Part shown: positions 39,350 to 49,448 of the stretch, piece by piece | Position numbering within the stretch: the stretch's first letter is position 1 | How the letters are laid out: each line of letters begins with the position of its first letter | Assembly: GCF_008693185.1 (NCBI RefSeq) | Contig: NZ_VXKN01000006.1 | Location: 1 to 64,000, forward strand | Direction: 5' to 3' | From: Acinetobacter qingfengensis | GTDB lineage: Bacteria; Pseudomonadota; Gammaproteobacteria; Pseudomonadales; Moraxellaceae | DNA length: 64,000 bases | Program-made: the position numbers and the translations under genes | The notes under the pieces: generated by a model | What the model was told of the DNA's origin: nothing | Seen by the model: only the letters and a program-made list of their open reading frames with translations | Database searches by the model: none

Positions 39350-39527
39350 GTACTCTTGCCTTAATGCCTGGTGCTATCCGTATATTGTGTTTCTAATCCG
39401 TTTCTTCAACTACTTTAGCATATTTTAGAATAGACTGAATATTCAACCAAAGTGAATTAAATGAATGATTGAGAAAATAAGAAAGGAGCATCATGGACAC
39501 TCCTCGAATAGTCTGATTGAAATACGA

Positions 39528-40148
39528 TCAGTGACTCAGGTGTAAGCCACATTCGCGATGTTCTTCACCTTTGGTCGGGTCATAGTAATCTTCATTATCA
39601 GGAAGATTGTGTTTCTGCATGTATTCCCATAAATCTTTGGCTGTCCATTTAAGTAATGGTGCAACTTTAATTAATCCGTCTGGATTGATGCTGACTGGAT
39701 CCATACCAGCACGTACCGCTGTATCCGTTGCACGTAATGCTGTAAACCAGATTTTTGGCGCAGTTTCACGTAATGCACGTTCAAATGGTTCTAGTTTAAC
39801 TTCAGTAGTAAATGCTTCATGTTTTGGATCATCAAGTGCTGGTACAGGTCCTTCTAGTGCTTCACGGTGTGCCCGGGAGCGTCTGGGTAAATAGGTTAGA
39901 AGATTGAGATTTAAACGTTGGGTAATTTCATCAACATAGCGATAAGTTGTTTCAGTATTATAACCATTGTCCATCCAAACCACCTGAATATCAGGTTTAA
40001 CCTGAGTGAGCAGATGGAGAATCACTGCCTCAAATGGGCGGAAATTTGTGGTTACAATGGCTTTTTCATTTAAACTTAATGCCCATTTAATTAATTGTTC
40101 TGCATCATCACCATATTCTGCATTAATACGATCTAGATCTAAACTCAT
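39528..40148 (-). CDS. cysH: Phosphoadenylyl-sulfate (PAPS) reductase family protein
   Basis: Thioredoxin-dependent reduction of PAPS to sulfite in sulfate assimilation. 206 residues, shorter than E. coli CysH (244) but with the end intact: ECGLH carries the catalytic Cys. The adenylyl-sulfate site appears as VVWMDNGYNTETTYR and TALRATDTAVRAGMDP. It lacks the paired Cys of iron-sulfur APS reductases, so PAPS is the likely substrate. Related short forms are what I recall from Acinetobacter, so it is not a truncation. Confidence 0.88.
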   Translation of the reverse strand: MSLDLDRINAEYGDDAEQLIKWALSLNEKAIVTTNFRPFEAVILHLLTQVKPDIQVVWMDNGYNTETTYRYVDEITQRLNLNLLTYLPRRSRAHREALEGPVPALDDPKHEAFTTEVKLEPFERALRETAPKIWFTALRATDTAVRAGMDPVSINPDGLIKVAPLLKWTAKDLWEYMQKHNLPDNEDYYDPTKGEEHRECGLHLSH

Positions 40149-40320
40149 AAGAACTTTACCTATTTGTATAAAAAATCAAGTTGGGATTTGCCTACCTGAC
40201 GAGATACTATTTCAATAGCATCATGATAAAGCAATTCTGGAATAAGCGTTATTGTTGTACGAAAATATTTGTTGAGGATTTTATATAAACAATTAAAAGA
40301 TTAGAGTAAAAGATATTGAT

Positions 40321-40351
40321 AAGAAAACAGGGCATATTGTTGCCCTGTTTT
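40321..40351 (-). terminator. Terminator of the FadL-like gene
   Basis: A perfect 10-bp stem AAACAGGGCA/TGCCCTGTTT with a 6-base loop lies about 20 bases after the stop of the minus-strand gene; a T-rich tail follows on that strand. Confidence 0.85.
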
Positions 40352-40370
40352 AATGGATGGAAAAAATAGA

Positions 40371-41729
40371 TTAGAAGCGATAACCGAGTTTTAAACCATA
40401 AACAATTGCATGACCATCAGAGAATTCTCCTGCGGCAGTATGTGCACCTGTTTGTGCATCAGCATCACCTAGCCAGAAGTATTTTATACCACCGGCTACG
40501 AAGTAATTAGCAGCAGGGCTATATTGTGCGCCTAGACCCACATTCCAGTAACCTTCAGTTGGGCCAAGTGTGGTTACAGGATTACCTGCACCGCTGTCCC
40601 AGCCAACAGAAGCTGTGCCTGACCATTTTTCGCTAAATTTACGACCTACACCAGCAGTAACGCTCCATTGATCTTTGGAGTAATCAACAAGATTAAAGCC
40701 TTTAGACGAACCTGCTGCAATTTGAGTTACTACTTCAGAAACTTTACCAAATTGATAAGGACGGATAGAGAAATTTTTCCAGTTTACCCAGCGAATATTT
40801 GCAAAGGCAATAGTATTTTCCATAATACCAGTCTGTAAATCTAGATTGACAGATTGTGGTGTCGTAATTTTGGTTTTGCCTTGTTCACTTGTCGCTGCGG
40901 TAAATTGAGCAACTCCGGCACCTAATGTTGGGCTAATTGCAGATATTGTTGAAGATAATGAACCTAGAGACGATGCTAGAGGGACATTTTCATTCGTTGT
41001 CATCTCATGGTCAATTTCGGAACGATAAGTTAAAGATGCTTTTAGAGCAATTTCAGGAATTTGATAGGCAAAACCCGCTAACCAACCCCAACTACCATCT
41101 TCTTTAAAATTAGCATCGTAACCATTGTATAGACTATAGGTGCTGCCACGTAAATTCACAGTACCTTTAATGGTTTGATAAACAGGTCCAGCATAAAAAT
41201 TCCAGTTCTCATTTGGCTGAAAACCTAATACCAATGAAAGATTGTGACTAGTTACAGAAACTTTTGTATCGCCTGTGACTTGTGAGTTACCTGTAATTGT
41301 ACTTAGAGCCTGATTACTATTAATTTGTGAAACGACACCAGACACTGAAGAGGGTAAAGAGCTGGTAATAGAGCTTGGTAAAACTGCATCGGTTGGTTTA
41401 GAAACAAAGTTACTGTTTCCAGAGTATTCAGCATTTGCACCAAAGGGTTGATCATAAATCAAACCAAAAGAGAAATGTTCAGTTGGCTGGATTTTTATAG
41501 CTGTATTGAGCTGATGATAGCTTTTGGCCATATCACCCGTATCATTACCTGAGGTATCTTTACCTTCAACGGTTGGGTCAAGTACAGCACCGCCTACTTC
41601 AAAGTAATTGCCTGATTGTAAAAATGGAGAAATGGACTGACCTGAGCGGTCAAGAGCTGCAGCAAACGCTCCTGACATCGGTAAGGCACATGCAATCGCT
41701 ATAGATAGAGTTTTGATTTTCATTGTCAT
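40371..41729 (-). CDS. Outer membrane FadL/OMPP1-family transporter
   Basis: About 452 residues with a signal peptide (KIKTLSIAIACALPMSGAFAA, cleavage after FAA). The mature protein fits the FadL 14-strand barrel: alternating aromatic strands, FSFGLIYDQPFGANAEYSG, GWLAGFAYQIPEIALKASLTYRS, and a C-terminal strand ending in LKLGYRF with terminal Phe. It imports long-chain fatty acids or other hydrophobic compounds. Near atfA, but which substrate it carries is not known. Several start codons crowd together; ATG at 41729 or 41723. Confidence 0.88.
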   Translation of the reverse strand: MTMKIKTLSIAIACALPMSGAFAAALDRSGQSISPFLQSGNYFEVGGAVLDPTVEGKDTSGNDTGDMAKSYHQLNTAIKIQPTEHFSFGLIYDQPFGANAEYSGNSNFVSKPTDAVLPSSITSSLPSSVSGVVSQINSNQALSTITGNSQVTGDTKVSVTSHNLSLVLGFQPNENWNFYAGPVYQTIKGTVNLRGSTYSLYNGYDANFKEDGSWGWLAGFAYQIPEIALKASLTYRSEIDHEMTTNENVPLASSLGSLSSTISAISPTLGAGVAQFTAATSEQGKTKITTPQSVNLDLQTGIMENTIAFANIRWVNWKNFSIRPYQFGKVSEVVTQIAAGSSKGFNLVDYSKDQWSVTAGVGRKFSEKWSGTASVGWDSGAGNPVTTLGPTEGYWNVGLGAQYSPAANYFVAGGIKYFWLGDADAQTGAHTAAGEFSDGHAIVYGLKLGYRF

Positions 41730-41997
41730 CAATCCATGAACAAGTGAGTTGAATAATCCCTACCAAAATTGGCAAAAATCACCAATCTTAGTGATAGATA
41801 TACGAATCTATGAGATTAATATAACGGTATCTCTTTCAAAAACCCATAGTTTTTGTAGAAAAAATGGAGATTTGATTTAATTTGTTGATAATAAATTATT
41901 TTTAAAAAAAACTAAGTGGTAAAAAATACCTATTGTGTTTTTTGCGGCTTTATGGTTAAGAATTAATCTAGTCTGGTAAAACCTTTAGCAATCAATA

Positions 41998-42624
41998 TTA
42001 TGGATTGCTAAAGCATAAAGGACGATAAAGTGGTGATGCATTAAAAATTACAGTATTATTTTTTAGATATAATTGTCCTGAGCATAACCATTCCACAACT
42101 AATGGATAGATAAAATGTTCTAGGTGGTGTACCTTTTGTGCCAAAGAGTGAGCAGTATCATGAGCAAGTACCTGTAAACTACCTTGCGCAATTGCCTGAC
42201 CCGCATCAAGTTCTGCTGTTACAAAATGAACAGTACACCCATGTAGGGTATCCCCGGTATTTAAGACACGCTGATGTGTATGCATACCTTTATAGGCAGG
42301 CAATAAAGAAGGGTGAATGTTAATCATCTTACCTTGCCATTTTTTGACAAAGTTACTGGTTAGAATACGCATAAAACCAGCGAGGATGACCAAATCAACC
42401 TCCCACGCAATTAATTGTTCATGCATTTGTTCATCAAAGCTTTCTCTATCTGGAAAGTCCTGATGAGAAATGATGGCAGTTGAAATATTGGCCTGTTTGG
42501 CGCGATCAATTGCAAAGGCATTGGCTTTATTGCTCAACACCCCTACGATTTTACCTGAAAGCTTGGCATCAATTAATGCTTGTAAATTACTGCCATTTCC
42601 AGAAACTAAAACTGCAATACGCAT
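41998..42624 (-). CDS. purN: Phosphoribosylglycinamide formyltransferase
   Basis: Folate-dependent formylation of GAR, step three of purine synthesis. 208 residues. VLVSGNGSNLQALI, the folate loop region LAGFMRIL, NIHPSLLPAYKG with the catalytic His/Asn, and HFVTAELDAGQAI (catalytic Asp) are present. Lies 3 bases downstream of purM on the same strand. Confidence 0.97.
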   Translation of the reverse strand: MRIAVLVSGNGSNLQALIDAKLSGKIVGVLSNKANAFAIDRAKQANISTAIISHQDFPDRESFDEQMHEQLIAWEVDLVILAGFMRILTSNFVKKWQGKMINIHPSLLPAYKGMHTHQRVLNTGDTLHGCTVHFVTAELDAGQAIAQGSLQVLAHDTAHSLAQKVHHLEHFIYPLVVEWLCSGQLYLKNNTVIFNASPLYRPLCFSNP

Positions 42625-42627
42625 AAT

Positions 42628-43692
42628 TTAAGCAAATACTACTCGAATTTTTTCATCTGCATCTTTTACAGATGCTGCATCAGCTTCAATTACTCCAATT
42701 TTCCATGCAGTTTCGCCTTGTTGGCTTAATACTTCAATTGCTTGATCTGCATCATTGGCATCAATCGCAATGATCATGCCCACGCCGCAGTTAAACGTAC
42801 GATACATTTCAAATTGCTCAACCTGACCTTGTTGTTGTAGAAAGCTAAACAATGTCGGCCATTGCCATGAAGTTTCATCAATACGGGCACGTAAACCATC
42901 TGGAAGTACGCGTGGTACATTACCCGGTAAACCACCACCGGTAATATGTGCCATAGCATGTACATCTACTTGTTTGCAAAGTTCAAGTACAGGCTTTACG
43001 TAAATGCGGGTTGGTTCCATGACAACATCACTTAATGACTTACCATCAAGTTGGGTATTGAGATCAATATTCTTAACATCAATAATTTTACGAACCAATG
43101 AGTAGCCATTTGAATGAGCACCACTGGATGCAAGGCCAATCAGGATATCACCAGCTTTGACTTTTGATCCGTCAATAATTTTACTGTGTTCGACAACGCC
43201 TACAGCAAATCCCGCAAGATCATAATCTTCGCCTTCATACATGCCTGGCATTTCGGCAGTTTCGCCACCGACTAATGCACATCCTGCAAGTTCACATCCT
43301 GCTCCAATTCCGCTAACAACATTGGCTGCAACATCTACATTCAAATGTCCAGTTGCATAGTAGTCCAGAAAGAATAGTGGTTCTGCACCTGTCACCAATA
43401 AATCATTGACGCACATTGCAACAAGATCTTGTCCAATTGTATCGTGTTTATTGAGTTGTAATGCTAATCTGAGTTTAGTACCAACACCATCTGTGCCTGA
43501 AACCAACACAGGTTCTTCATAACCTTTTGGAATTTTACATAATGCGCCAAAACCACCTAAGCCACCCATAACTTCCGGGCGAGTTGTACGTTTTGCTACA
43601 GATTTAATTCGTTCGACCAGCAGATCGCCAGCTTCGATATCGACTCCAGCATCTTTATAGCTTAAACCAGTATTAGAAGTTGAATTGCTCAT
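42628..43692 (-). CDS. purM: Phosphoribosylformylglycinamidine cyclo-ligase
   Basis: ATP-dependent ring closure to AIR, step five of purine synthesis. 354 residues. [13 protein letters not shown], the [14 protein letters not shown]ly-rich loop, [18 protein letters not shown] and [13 protein letters not shown] are family signatures. First gene of purM-purN; divergent from the PerM-family gene. Confidence 0.97.
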   Translation of the reverse strand: MSNSTSNTGLSYKDAGVDIEAGDLLVERIKSVAKRTTRPEVMGGLGGFGALCKIPKGYEEPVLVSGTDGVGTKLRLALQLNKHDTIGQDLVAMCVNDLLVTGAEPLFFLDYYATGHLNVDVAANVVSGIGAGCELAGCALVGGETAEMPGMYEGEDYDLAGFAVGVVEHSKIIDGSKVKAGDILIGLASSGAHSNGYSLVRKIIDVKNIDLNTQLDGKSLSDVVMEPTRIYVKPVLELCKQVDVHAMAHITGGGLPGNVPRVLPDGLRARIDETSWQWPTLFSFLQQQGQVEQFEMYRTFNCGVGMIIAIDANDADQAIEVLSQQGETAWKIGVIEADAASVKDADEKIRVVFA

Positions 43693-43964
43693 AAGTGATT
43701 CAGTGATGTTTCTGCATTGGCGCCAGATTATACCTGAATCACAGGTTTATGGACAGTTGATAAATAGATTTTGTTGCCTGCTAATGTGGTATGAGATAGG
43801 CTCAGTAAAGATACAGGACGTTGTTGATTATTAGATTTACAGATCAAATGTCTATAGACCCTACAAAACTCTTGTGATTTTTCTCCAGCAAAATGGTATC
43901 TTTTCTTAAAATATTTGCATTTTGCAAAGAAATTAATTATCGAAAAAGAACAGGATAATGAAGT

Positions 43965-45164
43965 ATGCGTGATCCAGTATTGAGAAGAATATTTATTCTG
44001 GCTGGAATGGTGCTATTTTTCTGGGTGATTTATTTATTGTCACCTGTTGTCATTCCGTTTGTCATTGCATTTTTTATTGCTTATTTATTCAGCCCTATTG
44101 TTGCAAAGCTACAAAAAATTGGTTTACCGCGCTGGTTATCGATTAGTTTTGTGTTTGTTGCCATTATTGTGGTGATGATTTTAATTGGCTGGTATATCGT
44201 ACCAATGGCGTGGGCACAATTATTGTATGCTCGCGATCATATTCCGGAAATGATTCATTGGATTAATGAAACATTTTTACCATGGGCTTCCTCAACATTT
44301 AATCTGGAACCGATGGAAGTGAATACTGATGAAATTTCTAAATCAATTATGGATTATATTCAGACCAATTATAGTGTAAATAATATTCAGGATATTGTCT
44401 TACGTTTGGCACAATCTGGATTAAACTTTATACAAATTGGTGGAACGTTGGTGTTAGTGCCAATTATTACTTTTTACTTTTTACTGGATTGGGAAAAAAT
44501 GTTGCATCACATGCAACGCATGATTCCTCGACCAATGGAATCGAATGTCATCCAAATTGCCAAAGAATGTCATGAGGTGCTGGGTGCATTTGTCAAAGGT
44601 CAGTTTTTGGTGATGATCTTATTAGGATTGGTTTATGCTGTGGGGTTGCAATTAATTGGCTTGCATGTTGGTTTAATTATTGGAATTGTTGCTGGTTTGG
44701 CCAGTATTATTCCTTATTTGGGCTTTGCAATTGGTATTATTGCTGCGGTTGTTGCAACTTTTTTACAGTTTGGTGTGGATTGGGTGCAATTGGCTTTAGT
44801 CGGTATGGTCTTTATGATTGGGCAGGCCATAGAAGGCTATGTATTACAGCCATTTTTGCTCGGAGATAAAATCGGTTTGTCACCAGTTGCCGTAGTTTTT
44901 GCCGTGTTGGCTGGCGCTCAATTATTTGGTTTTGTAGGCATGTTAATCGCATTACCCGTTGCTGCAATTATTGTAGTATTATTAAGACACTTACGGGATA
45001 GCTATGAAAAAAGTACATGGTATGGTGCGAAATCTGTTGCAACTACAGATGGTACTGTGAATATTGATGTTCATGTTTCGGATGAGAAGCAGGTCAATAT
45101 AGAATGTAGTACTGATGAACAACATAAAACTGAGTCAGCGCAAATAGTCAAAAAGGATGAATAA
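43965..45164 (+). CDS. AI-2E/PerM family membrane protein
   Basis: 399 residues with about eight hydrophobic segments, including the two near the N-terminus (FILAGMVLFFWVIYLLSPV) and the later GLASIIPYLGFAIGI motif typical of the family. Members include the TqsA exporter of AI-2 and putative permeases (PerM). The transported compound cannot be told. The C-terminal 50 residues are polar and charged. In several Gammaproteobacteria a PerM gene sits next to purM and hda as here. Confidence 0.88.
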   Translation: MRDPVLRRIFILAGMVLFFWVIYLLSPVVIPFVIAFFIAYLFSPIVAKLQKIGLPRWLSISFVFVAIIVVMILIGWYIVPMAWAQLLYARDHIPEMIHWINETFLPWASSTFNLEPMEVNTDEISKSIMDYIQTNYSVNNIQDIVLRLAQSGLNFIQIGGTLVLVPIITFYFLLDWEKMLHHMQRMIPRPMESNVIQIAKECHEVLGAFVKGQFLVMILLGLVYAVGLQLIGLHVGLIIGIVAGLASIIPYLGFAIGIIAAVVATFLQFGVDWVQLALVGMVFMIGQAIEGYVLQPFLLGDKIGLSPVAVVFAVLAGAQLFGFVGMLIALPVAAIIVVLLRHLRDSYEKSTWYGAKSVATTDGTVNIDVHVSDEKQVNIECSTDEQHKTESAQIVKKDE

Positions 45165-45204
45165 CATCATTATCTATACTACATTTTCATGAGGTTTTAT
45201 TGAG

Positions 45205-45915
45205 ATGCGTCAATTACAGCTGGATATAGAACCTCATCTGGATGCAAAAATCAGTGATTTTGCAGGACCTAGCTGGGCGCCTGTTATTGATAATATTCGT
45301 CAGTTACACACAGGTTTAATTAAACAATTCTATATTTATGGCGAAGCCGGAACCGGAAAATCGCATTTGTTGAGTGCAATTTGCGATTCTTATCTTGATG
45401 TTGGAAAAACAGCAATTAAAGTTTCTTTGCTGGAATTACTTGATGCACCAGTGGAAGCAATTCAGGCATTGGATATGTATGATCTGGTTGCTTTGGATGA
45501 TATCGAAGCCATTAATGGTATGATTCAATGGCAAAAGGCGATTTTTCATCTGATTAATCTGAATTATGAAGGAACAGGGCAATTGGTCTTTTCTTCCAGA
45601 TTTGCACCAACTGAATTGCGTTTACAGTTTCCAGATCTCCAATCCAGATTAACTCAAGCTGTGAGTATTCGTATTCCCAATGGACAGCAATTTAATGATC
45701 GTCAGGCTTTGTTAAAGGCAGTCATGTTAAGGCGAGGCTGGCAGTTTGATCGCCAGATTATTGATTATTTATTAATTAATGGTCCTCAGAAAACAGCTTC
45801 ATTGTTGCAAACACTGGAGCGTCTGGAGCAATTGCTTAAAGGTGAGCAAATTAAATTGTCTGTTGCTAAGCTCAAACAAATTTTTGCTTTAATTGATGAA
45901 TATAGTAAAAGCTAA
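45205..45915 (+). CDS. hda: DnaA regulatory inactivator Hda
   Basis: AAA+ protein that works with the DNA-loaded sliding clamp to convert DnaA-ATP to DnaA-ADP after initiation. 236 residues. N-terminal clamp-binding motif RQLQLDIEP (QL[S/D]xLx-type), Walker A YGEAGTGKSHL, Walker B LVALDDIEAI, and sensor region SRFAPTELRLQFPDLQSRL are seen. It is 40 bases downstream of the PerM-family gene. Confidence 0.95.
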   Translation: MRQLQLDIEPHLDAKISDFAGPSWAPVIDNIRQLHTGLIKQFYIYGEAGTGKSHLLSAICDSYLDVGKTAIKVSLLELLDAPVEAIQALDMYDLVALDDIEAINGMIQWQKAIFHLINLNYEGTGQLVFSSRFAPTELRLQFPDLQSRLTQAVSIRIPNGQQFNDRQALLKAVMLRRGWQFDRQIIDYLLINGPQKTASLLQTLERLEQLLKGEQIKLSVAKLKQIFALIDEYSKS

Positions 45916-45940
45916 TTAATGATTACTATTACTTAAATTG

Positions 45941-45973
45941 ATAGAGGTGAGGTAATGGCAACACCTCTATTGT
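45941..45973. terminator. Hairpin between hda and the DUF3106-like gene
   Basis: ATAGAGGTG and CACCTCTAT make a perfect 9-bp stem with a 12-base loop, then TGTTTATT on the plus side. Likely terminator of hda, placed right at the end of the convergent gene. Confidence 0.7.
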
Positions 45974-46369
45974 TTATTCAATGCTGCCATACTGTGTAAT
46001 AAGTTGTTGCCGCAATTGCTCTCTTTTGATCGGATCAGTAGTCGAATCAAATTGTTTCTTTAAATGATTGCGTTCTTTACTACTGAGGTTTTGCCAAGCT
46101 AGGCGCATTTTCTGCTGCTCCTGCTCAGACAATCCACAAAACCATTCCATACGTTTTTTTAAATCCAGTTTTTGCTGATCATCACGCATGGCTTGATATG
46201 CTTGTATAAGCTGTTGTTGCTGGGTTTTATCCAGATTTTTACATTCACTTAATTGTGCTTCAGTATCATCCCCGGAGAGTGTCCAGAAACGCTCCATACC
46301 CGCATAGCTAACCGCAGTAAAACCAAATAATGCAGTAATCAAAAGAGCATAATGCGTCTTAACTGCCAT
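45974..46369 (-). CDS. Small exported DUF3106-like protein of an ECF sigma cluster
   Basis: 131 residues from the ATG at 46369 (MAVKTHYALLITALFG...), with a signal-like hydrophobic stretch and cleavage probably after SYA. The mature part has repeated short helices of W-x-LS-x-E-x pattern (RMEWFCGLSEQEQQKMRLAWQ, NLSSKERNHLKKQFD), which resembles DUF3106 proteins. The longer frame upstream lies inside the preceding gene. Third gene of a sigma factor/membrane protein/exported protein string. Function not established. Confidence 0.72.
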   Translation of the reverse strand: MAVKTHYALLITALFGFTAVSYAGMERFWTLSGDDTEAQLSECKNLDKTQQQQLIQAYQAMRDDQQKLDLKKRMEWFCGLSEQEQQKMRLAWQNLSSKERNHLKKQFDSTTDPIKREQLRQQLITQYGSIE

Positions 46370-46679
46370 GTTTGTTATCCTCACCCATGACAAGCAACAT
46401 TTCCAAATCATCTGCCAATTGAGGGGTTAATTTCTGAGAATTGACATTTACTTGCTGTGGTTGAACATTTTTTTGCATTACATCATTTGGAACAATGACG
46501 ATACCAGTAATTGCTGCTGCTAAAGCAAATCCTGTAACTCCCCAACGATTGAATCTGTGATGTCGTTTCTCTTCCAGACGAGCATACACACCATCAATGA
46601 CGGTATGGCGATGTTGATGATCCTGTGCTTTCTGGTTAAGTGTTTCAATTATTTTTTCTTTAAGCTGATTGTCATGCAT
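46359..46679 (-). CDS. Membrane protein next to an ECF sigma factor (DUF3619-like), possible anti-sigma factor
   Basis: 106 residues from the ATG at 46679 (MHDNQLKEKIIETLNQ). A cytoplasmic helical part (residues 1-50) with several His and Arg is followed by one membrane helix (about 53-70, WGVTGFALAAAITGIVIV) and a short periplasmic tail ending in LEMLLVMGED. The topology and position right after a sigma gene fit an anti-sigma factor or the DUF3619 family. Overlaps the next gene by 11 bases. The role is inferred. Confidence 0.7.
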   Translation of the reverse strand: MHDNQLKEKIIETLNQKAQDHQHRHTVIDGVYARLEEKRHHRFNRWGVTGFALAAAITGIVIVPNDVMQKNVQPQQVNVNSQKLTPQLADDLEMLLVMGEDNKHGS

Positions 46680-46690
46680 AGCATTGAACC

Positions 46691-47320
46691 TCAATCATCT
46701 GAATTCAAATGTGCTAAGGTTGATTTTAAACTTTGTATTGCACGGTGATAGTGGGTTTTTACACTACCTTCGCTGCAATCCATAATTTTGGCCGTTGTTG
46801 CAGTATCAAATCCTTCCCATGCACGCAACATAAAAGCTTGTTGTTGGCGTACGGGTAGTGCCTGTATTGCTGCATAAATCTCATCATAAGTAAGATCATT
46901 CAGCAATTGTGTACTTGGTTCGATTTGATTTTGATCTGCAATATCAAATTCCTGATCATCTTCATCTGCAATTGGATTGAGTTTAAGCCAACCAAAACGT
47001 TGCGAGCGCCTTGCTTCCTTTCGCCGCCAATCCATAAGTTTATGATTCAGTATGGTATAAAACAGTGGATACCATTCTTCAGTCGGTTTATCGGAATAAT
47101 TCTGGTGTAGGGAGATAAATGCTTCCTGCACCAAATCCATGGCAACATCCTGTTGACCTTGACACGCATTTTCCATCATTACTAACGCACGACCACTTAT
47201 CTCTTGCATAAAGAGCTGTAAACGTTTTTCAAGACTTAAAGTTGCATCTTTTTGTTGAGAAGAATGCGAAGAGTTTTTCGTCTTGGGCGAAAGATCCATT
47301 GAAATGGAAAGTCCTGTCAT
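46691..47320 (-). CDS. ECF-type RNA polymerase sigma factor
   Basis: 209 residues. Sigma region 2 near residues 45-115 (GQQDVAMDLVQEAFISLHQNY, YTILNHKLMDWRRKEARR) and region 4 near 145-200 (IQALPVRQQQAFMLRAWEGFDTATTAKIMDCSEGSVKTHYHRAIQSLK). No region 1.1 or 3, so it is group 4. It leads a three-gene string with two small envelope proteins, the same pattern as a betaproteobacterial sigma-DUF3619-DUF3106 cluster. Targets unknown. Confidence 0.88.
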   Translation of the reverse strand: MTGLSISMDLSPKTKNSSHSSQQKDATLSLEKRLQLFMQEISGRALVMMENACQGQQDVAMDLVQEAFISLHQNYSDKPTEEWYPLFYTILNHKLMDWRRKEARRSQRFGWLKLNPIADEDDQEFDIADQNQIEPSTQLLNDLTYDEIYAAIQALPVRQQQAFMLRAWEGFDTATTAKIMDCSEGSVKTHYHRAIQSLKSTLAHLNSDD

Positions 47321-47469
47321 GCGCCAACCTTGATTGAATCAACTATCTATATAACGTTGAGAAACTCAATCCGGTTGACAAAAAAAGAATAATTTTTACC
47401 AGTTTAAAGTAAAATAAATCAAATAAGAAAATTTCTAACACAAATACGGATAAAGTTAACAAAATCTGT

Positions 47470-48270
47470 TTATTTTAAAAGACGTTGTCGCATCATTTCA
47501 AATAAACAAACTGATCCGGCAATGGCAACATTTAATGATTCCTGACCACCAGGTTGAGGAATAGTAACAGCTTTGGCCTGTTCAAGTAAAACAGGATGTA
47601 CGCCTTGCCCTTCATTACCTAATATCCAGACTAAAGGCTGAGTTAAATCTATATTGTAAATACTGGTCGGGCGATGAGAACTTGTTGCGAGAATCGGGAT
47701 ATTGAAAGTATTTAAAATATCGTGGTAATCGGCATTTTCAAATAAATTCAGGGTGAAATGTGCGCCCATTGCTGCACGCAAGACACGAGGTGACCATAGA
47801 CTTGCAGTGCCTTTTGTGGCAATAATTTGTCGTACACCTACAGCCGCAGCAGAACGCAATAATGTCCCAACATTACCCGGATCTTGGATATGATCAAGAA
47901 TTAAAGTGTCTAGCGTAGATTTCCAGTGTGCATCGGATTCAGGTTGCTGAATGATCGCCATTAAAGGCGTGGCCTGAGTGAGTGTACTTAGGCTTTTATA
48001 AATTTGCTCAGGTAAAATAAAAACAGGACAGTTAATTTGAGTAAGTGCTATCTGATTTTCAGGGTGTTGTAATCCGGTTTCTGTAATGAAAACACTTTGT
48101 GGTTGTTGTTTGCTATTGAGATAACTTTCGATGAGGTGTGCACCTTCCAGAATGGTCTGTGCATGCTTTTTACGAGTAGAAGGTTGCTCAATCAGTCCAC
48201 GTAAATGTTTGAGTTTTGGATTCTCTTTGGACTGAATAAATTGCTGCATTCTTTTACTCGCAAAAGTCAT
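47470..48270 (-). CDS. TrmH/SpoU-family RNA methyltransferase
   Basis: SAM-dependent 2'-O-ribose methyltransferase with a trefoil-knot fold. The three SpoU motifs are intact: LDHIQDPGNVGTLLRSA, ILGNEGQGV and IPQPGGQESLNVAIAGSVCLFEMM. An N-terminal L30e-like RNA-binding part fits the KENPKLKHLRGL start. 266 residues; a second ATG at codon 8 (48249) may be the real start, because TATAAT sits directly before the first ATG and could be a -10 box. rRNA or tRNA target not determinable. Confidence 0.9.
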   Translation of the reverse strand: MTFASKRMQQFIQSKENPKLKHLRGLIEQPSTRKKHAQTILEGAHLIESYLNSKQQPQSVFITETGLQHPENQIALTQINCPVFILPEQIYKSLSTLTQATPLMAIIQQPESDAHWKSTLDTLILDHIQDPGNVGTLLRSAAAVGVRQIIATKGTASLWSPRVLRAAMGAHFTLNLFENADYHDILNTFNIPILATSSHRPTSIYNIDLTQPLVWILGNEGQGVHPVLLEQAKAVTIPQPGGQESLNVAIAGSVCLFEMMRQRLLK

Positions 48271-48297
48271 ATTATAACAGGCGTTATCTTGATGGTT

Positions 48298-49272
48298 CTA
48301 GGCTTGATGATAATCAACCAGACGATCCACTTCAGCTTTTGCACCAAGAATAACCGGAATCCGTTGATGCAGGCCTTCTGGGACAATGGTTAAAATGTCC
48401 TGACGTCCTGTAGAAATTTTACCACCGGCCTGTTCTACAATAAGTCCTAATGGATTGGCTTCATACATTAAACGTAAACGACCAGCTTTTTGAGGATCCT
48501 TGCTGTCATAAGGGTACATAAAAATACCACCACGTGTCAGAATACGGTGGACGTCACCAACCATACAGGCTACCCAGCGCATATTAAAGTCTTTACCACG
48601 AACACCGGTTGTACCTTCGAGTAATTCATTAATGTAACGTTTGACGGGTGCTTCCCAATGACGTTGATTGGAGGAATTAATGGCAAACTCCTGAGTTTGT
48701 TCTGGAATTTTTACACCATCAACGGTAAGATAAAATTCATGTTGTTCCGGATCTAGTGTAAACATGTGTACGCCTTGGCCTGTTGTGAAGACCAACATGG
48801 TGGATGGACCATACATCACGTAACCAGCAGCAACCTGATCAGCACCTTTTTGGAAAAAATCAGCTGTGGTTGCTGTATTTTCGGAGGCTTTTAAAATCGA
48901 AAAAATTGTGCCTACACACATATTGATATCAATATTGCTTGAACCATCCAGGGGATCAAATAAAACTAAAAATTCACCATTTTGTTGAGCAGGGGTCATA
49001 TCGTCCAGCTCTTCTGACGCTATAGCTGCAACAGATGAGTGTTGGGTAAGGGCATCGACCAGTAAATCATTAGAAATCACATCTAATTTTTTTTGTGTTT
49101 CTCCCTGAACATTTTCATGTTCTGCACTGCCTAAAACACCGGCAAGTGCACCTTTTTGTAAAGCTAAGTCAATTGTTTTACAAGTATTTGCTATAGTTTC
49201 AATAAGTTGAGATAAATTTTCAGTCAAATGCGTTGATTGCTTTAAGAATTGTCCCAGTGAAACATTTGACAT
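48298..49272 (-). CDS. fbp: Fructose-1,6-bisphosphatase class I
   Basis: Gluconeogenic hydrolysis of fructose 1,6-bisphosphate, Mg-dependent. 324 residues. Metal-site motif [24 protein letters not shown], the early ASEELDD, and the C-terminal [15 protein letters not shown] are complete. An organism growing on organic acids needs this step. Only 27 bases separate it from the RNA methyltransferase gene downstream. Confidence 0.97.
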   Translation of the reverse strand: MSNVSLGQFLKQSTHLTENLSQLIETIANTCKTIDLALQKGALAGVLGSAEHENVQGETQKKLDVISNDLLVDALTQHSSVAAIASEELDDMTPAQQNGEFLVLFDPLDGSSNIDINMCVGTIFSILKASENTATTADFFQKGADQVAAGYVMYGPSTMLVFTTGQGVHMFTLDPEQHEFYLTVDGVKIPEQTQEFAINSSNQRHWEAPVKRYINELLEGTTGVRGKDFNMRWVACMVGDVHRILTRGGIFMYPYDSKDPQKAGRLRLMYEANPLGLIVEQAGGKISTGRQDILTIVPEGLHQRIPVILGAKAEVDRLVDYHQA

Positions 49273-49448
49273 AGAAAAAACTCCAAAATTTTGATGTGGC
49301 TAGTATAAGACATAATCGGAATAAAAATGCATTAGACCTCTGAAAAATTGTGTTATTTCGATACAATAAACACGCAACACCCCTTGCACTTTTTTTCGGT
49401 CATGCTAGTTTTAAATTTAAGATGGTACGAGGATCAGGGAGTGTATAT

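Noticed and set aside
39528..40148. cysH thought truncated because it is shorter than the E. coli enzyme
   Set aside because: The catalytic ECGLH end and adenylyl-sulfate site are intact, and the N-terminus starts cleanly; related Acinetobacter proteins are of similar size as far as I recall.
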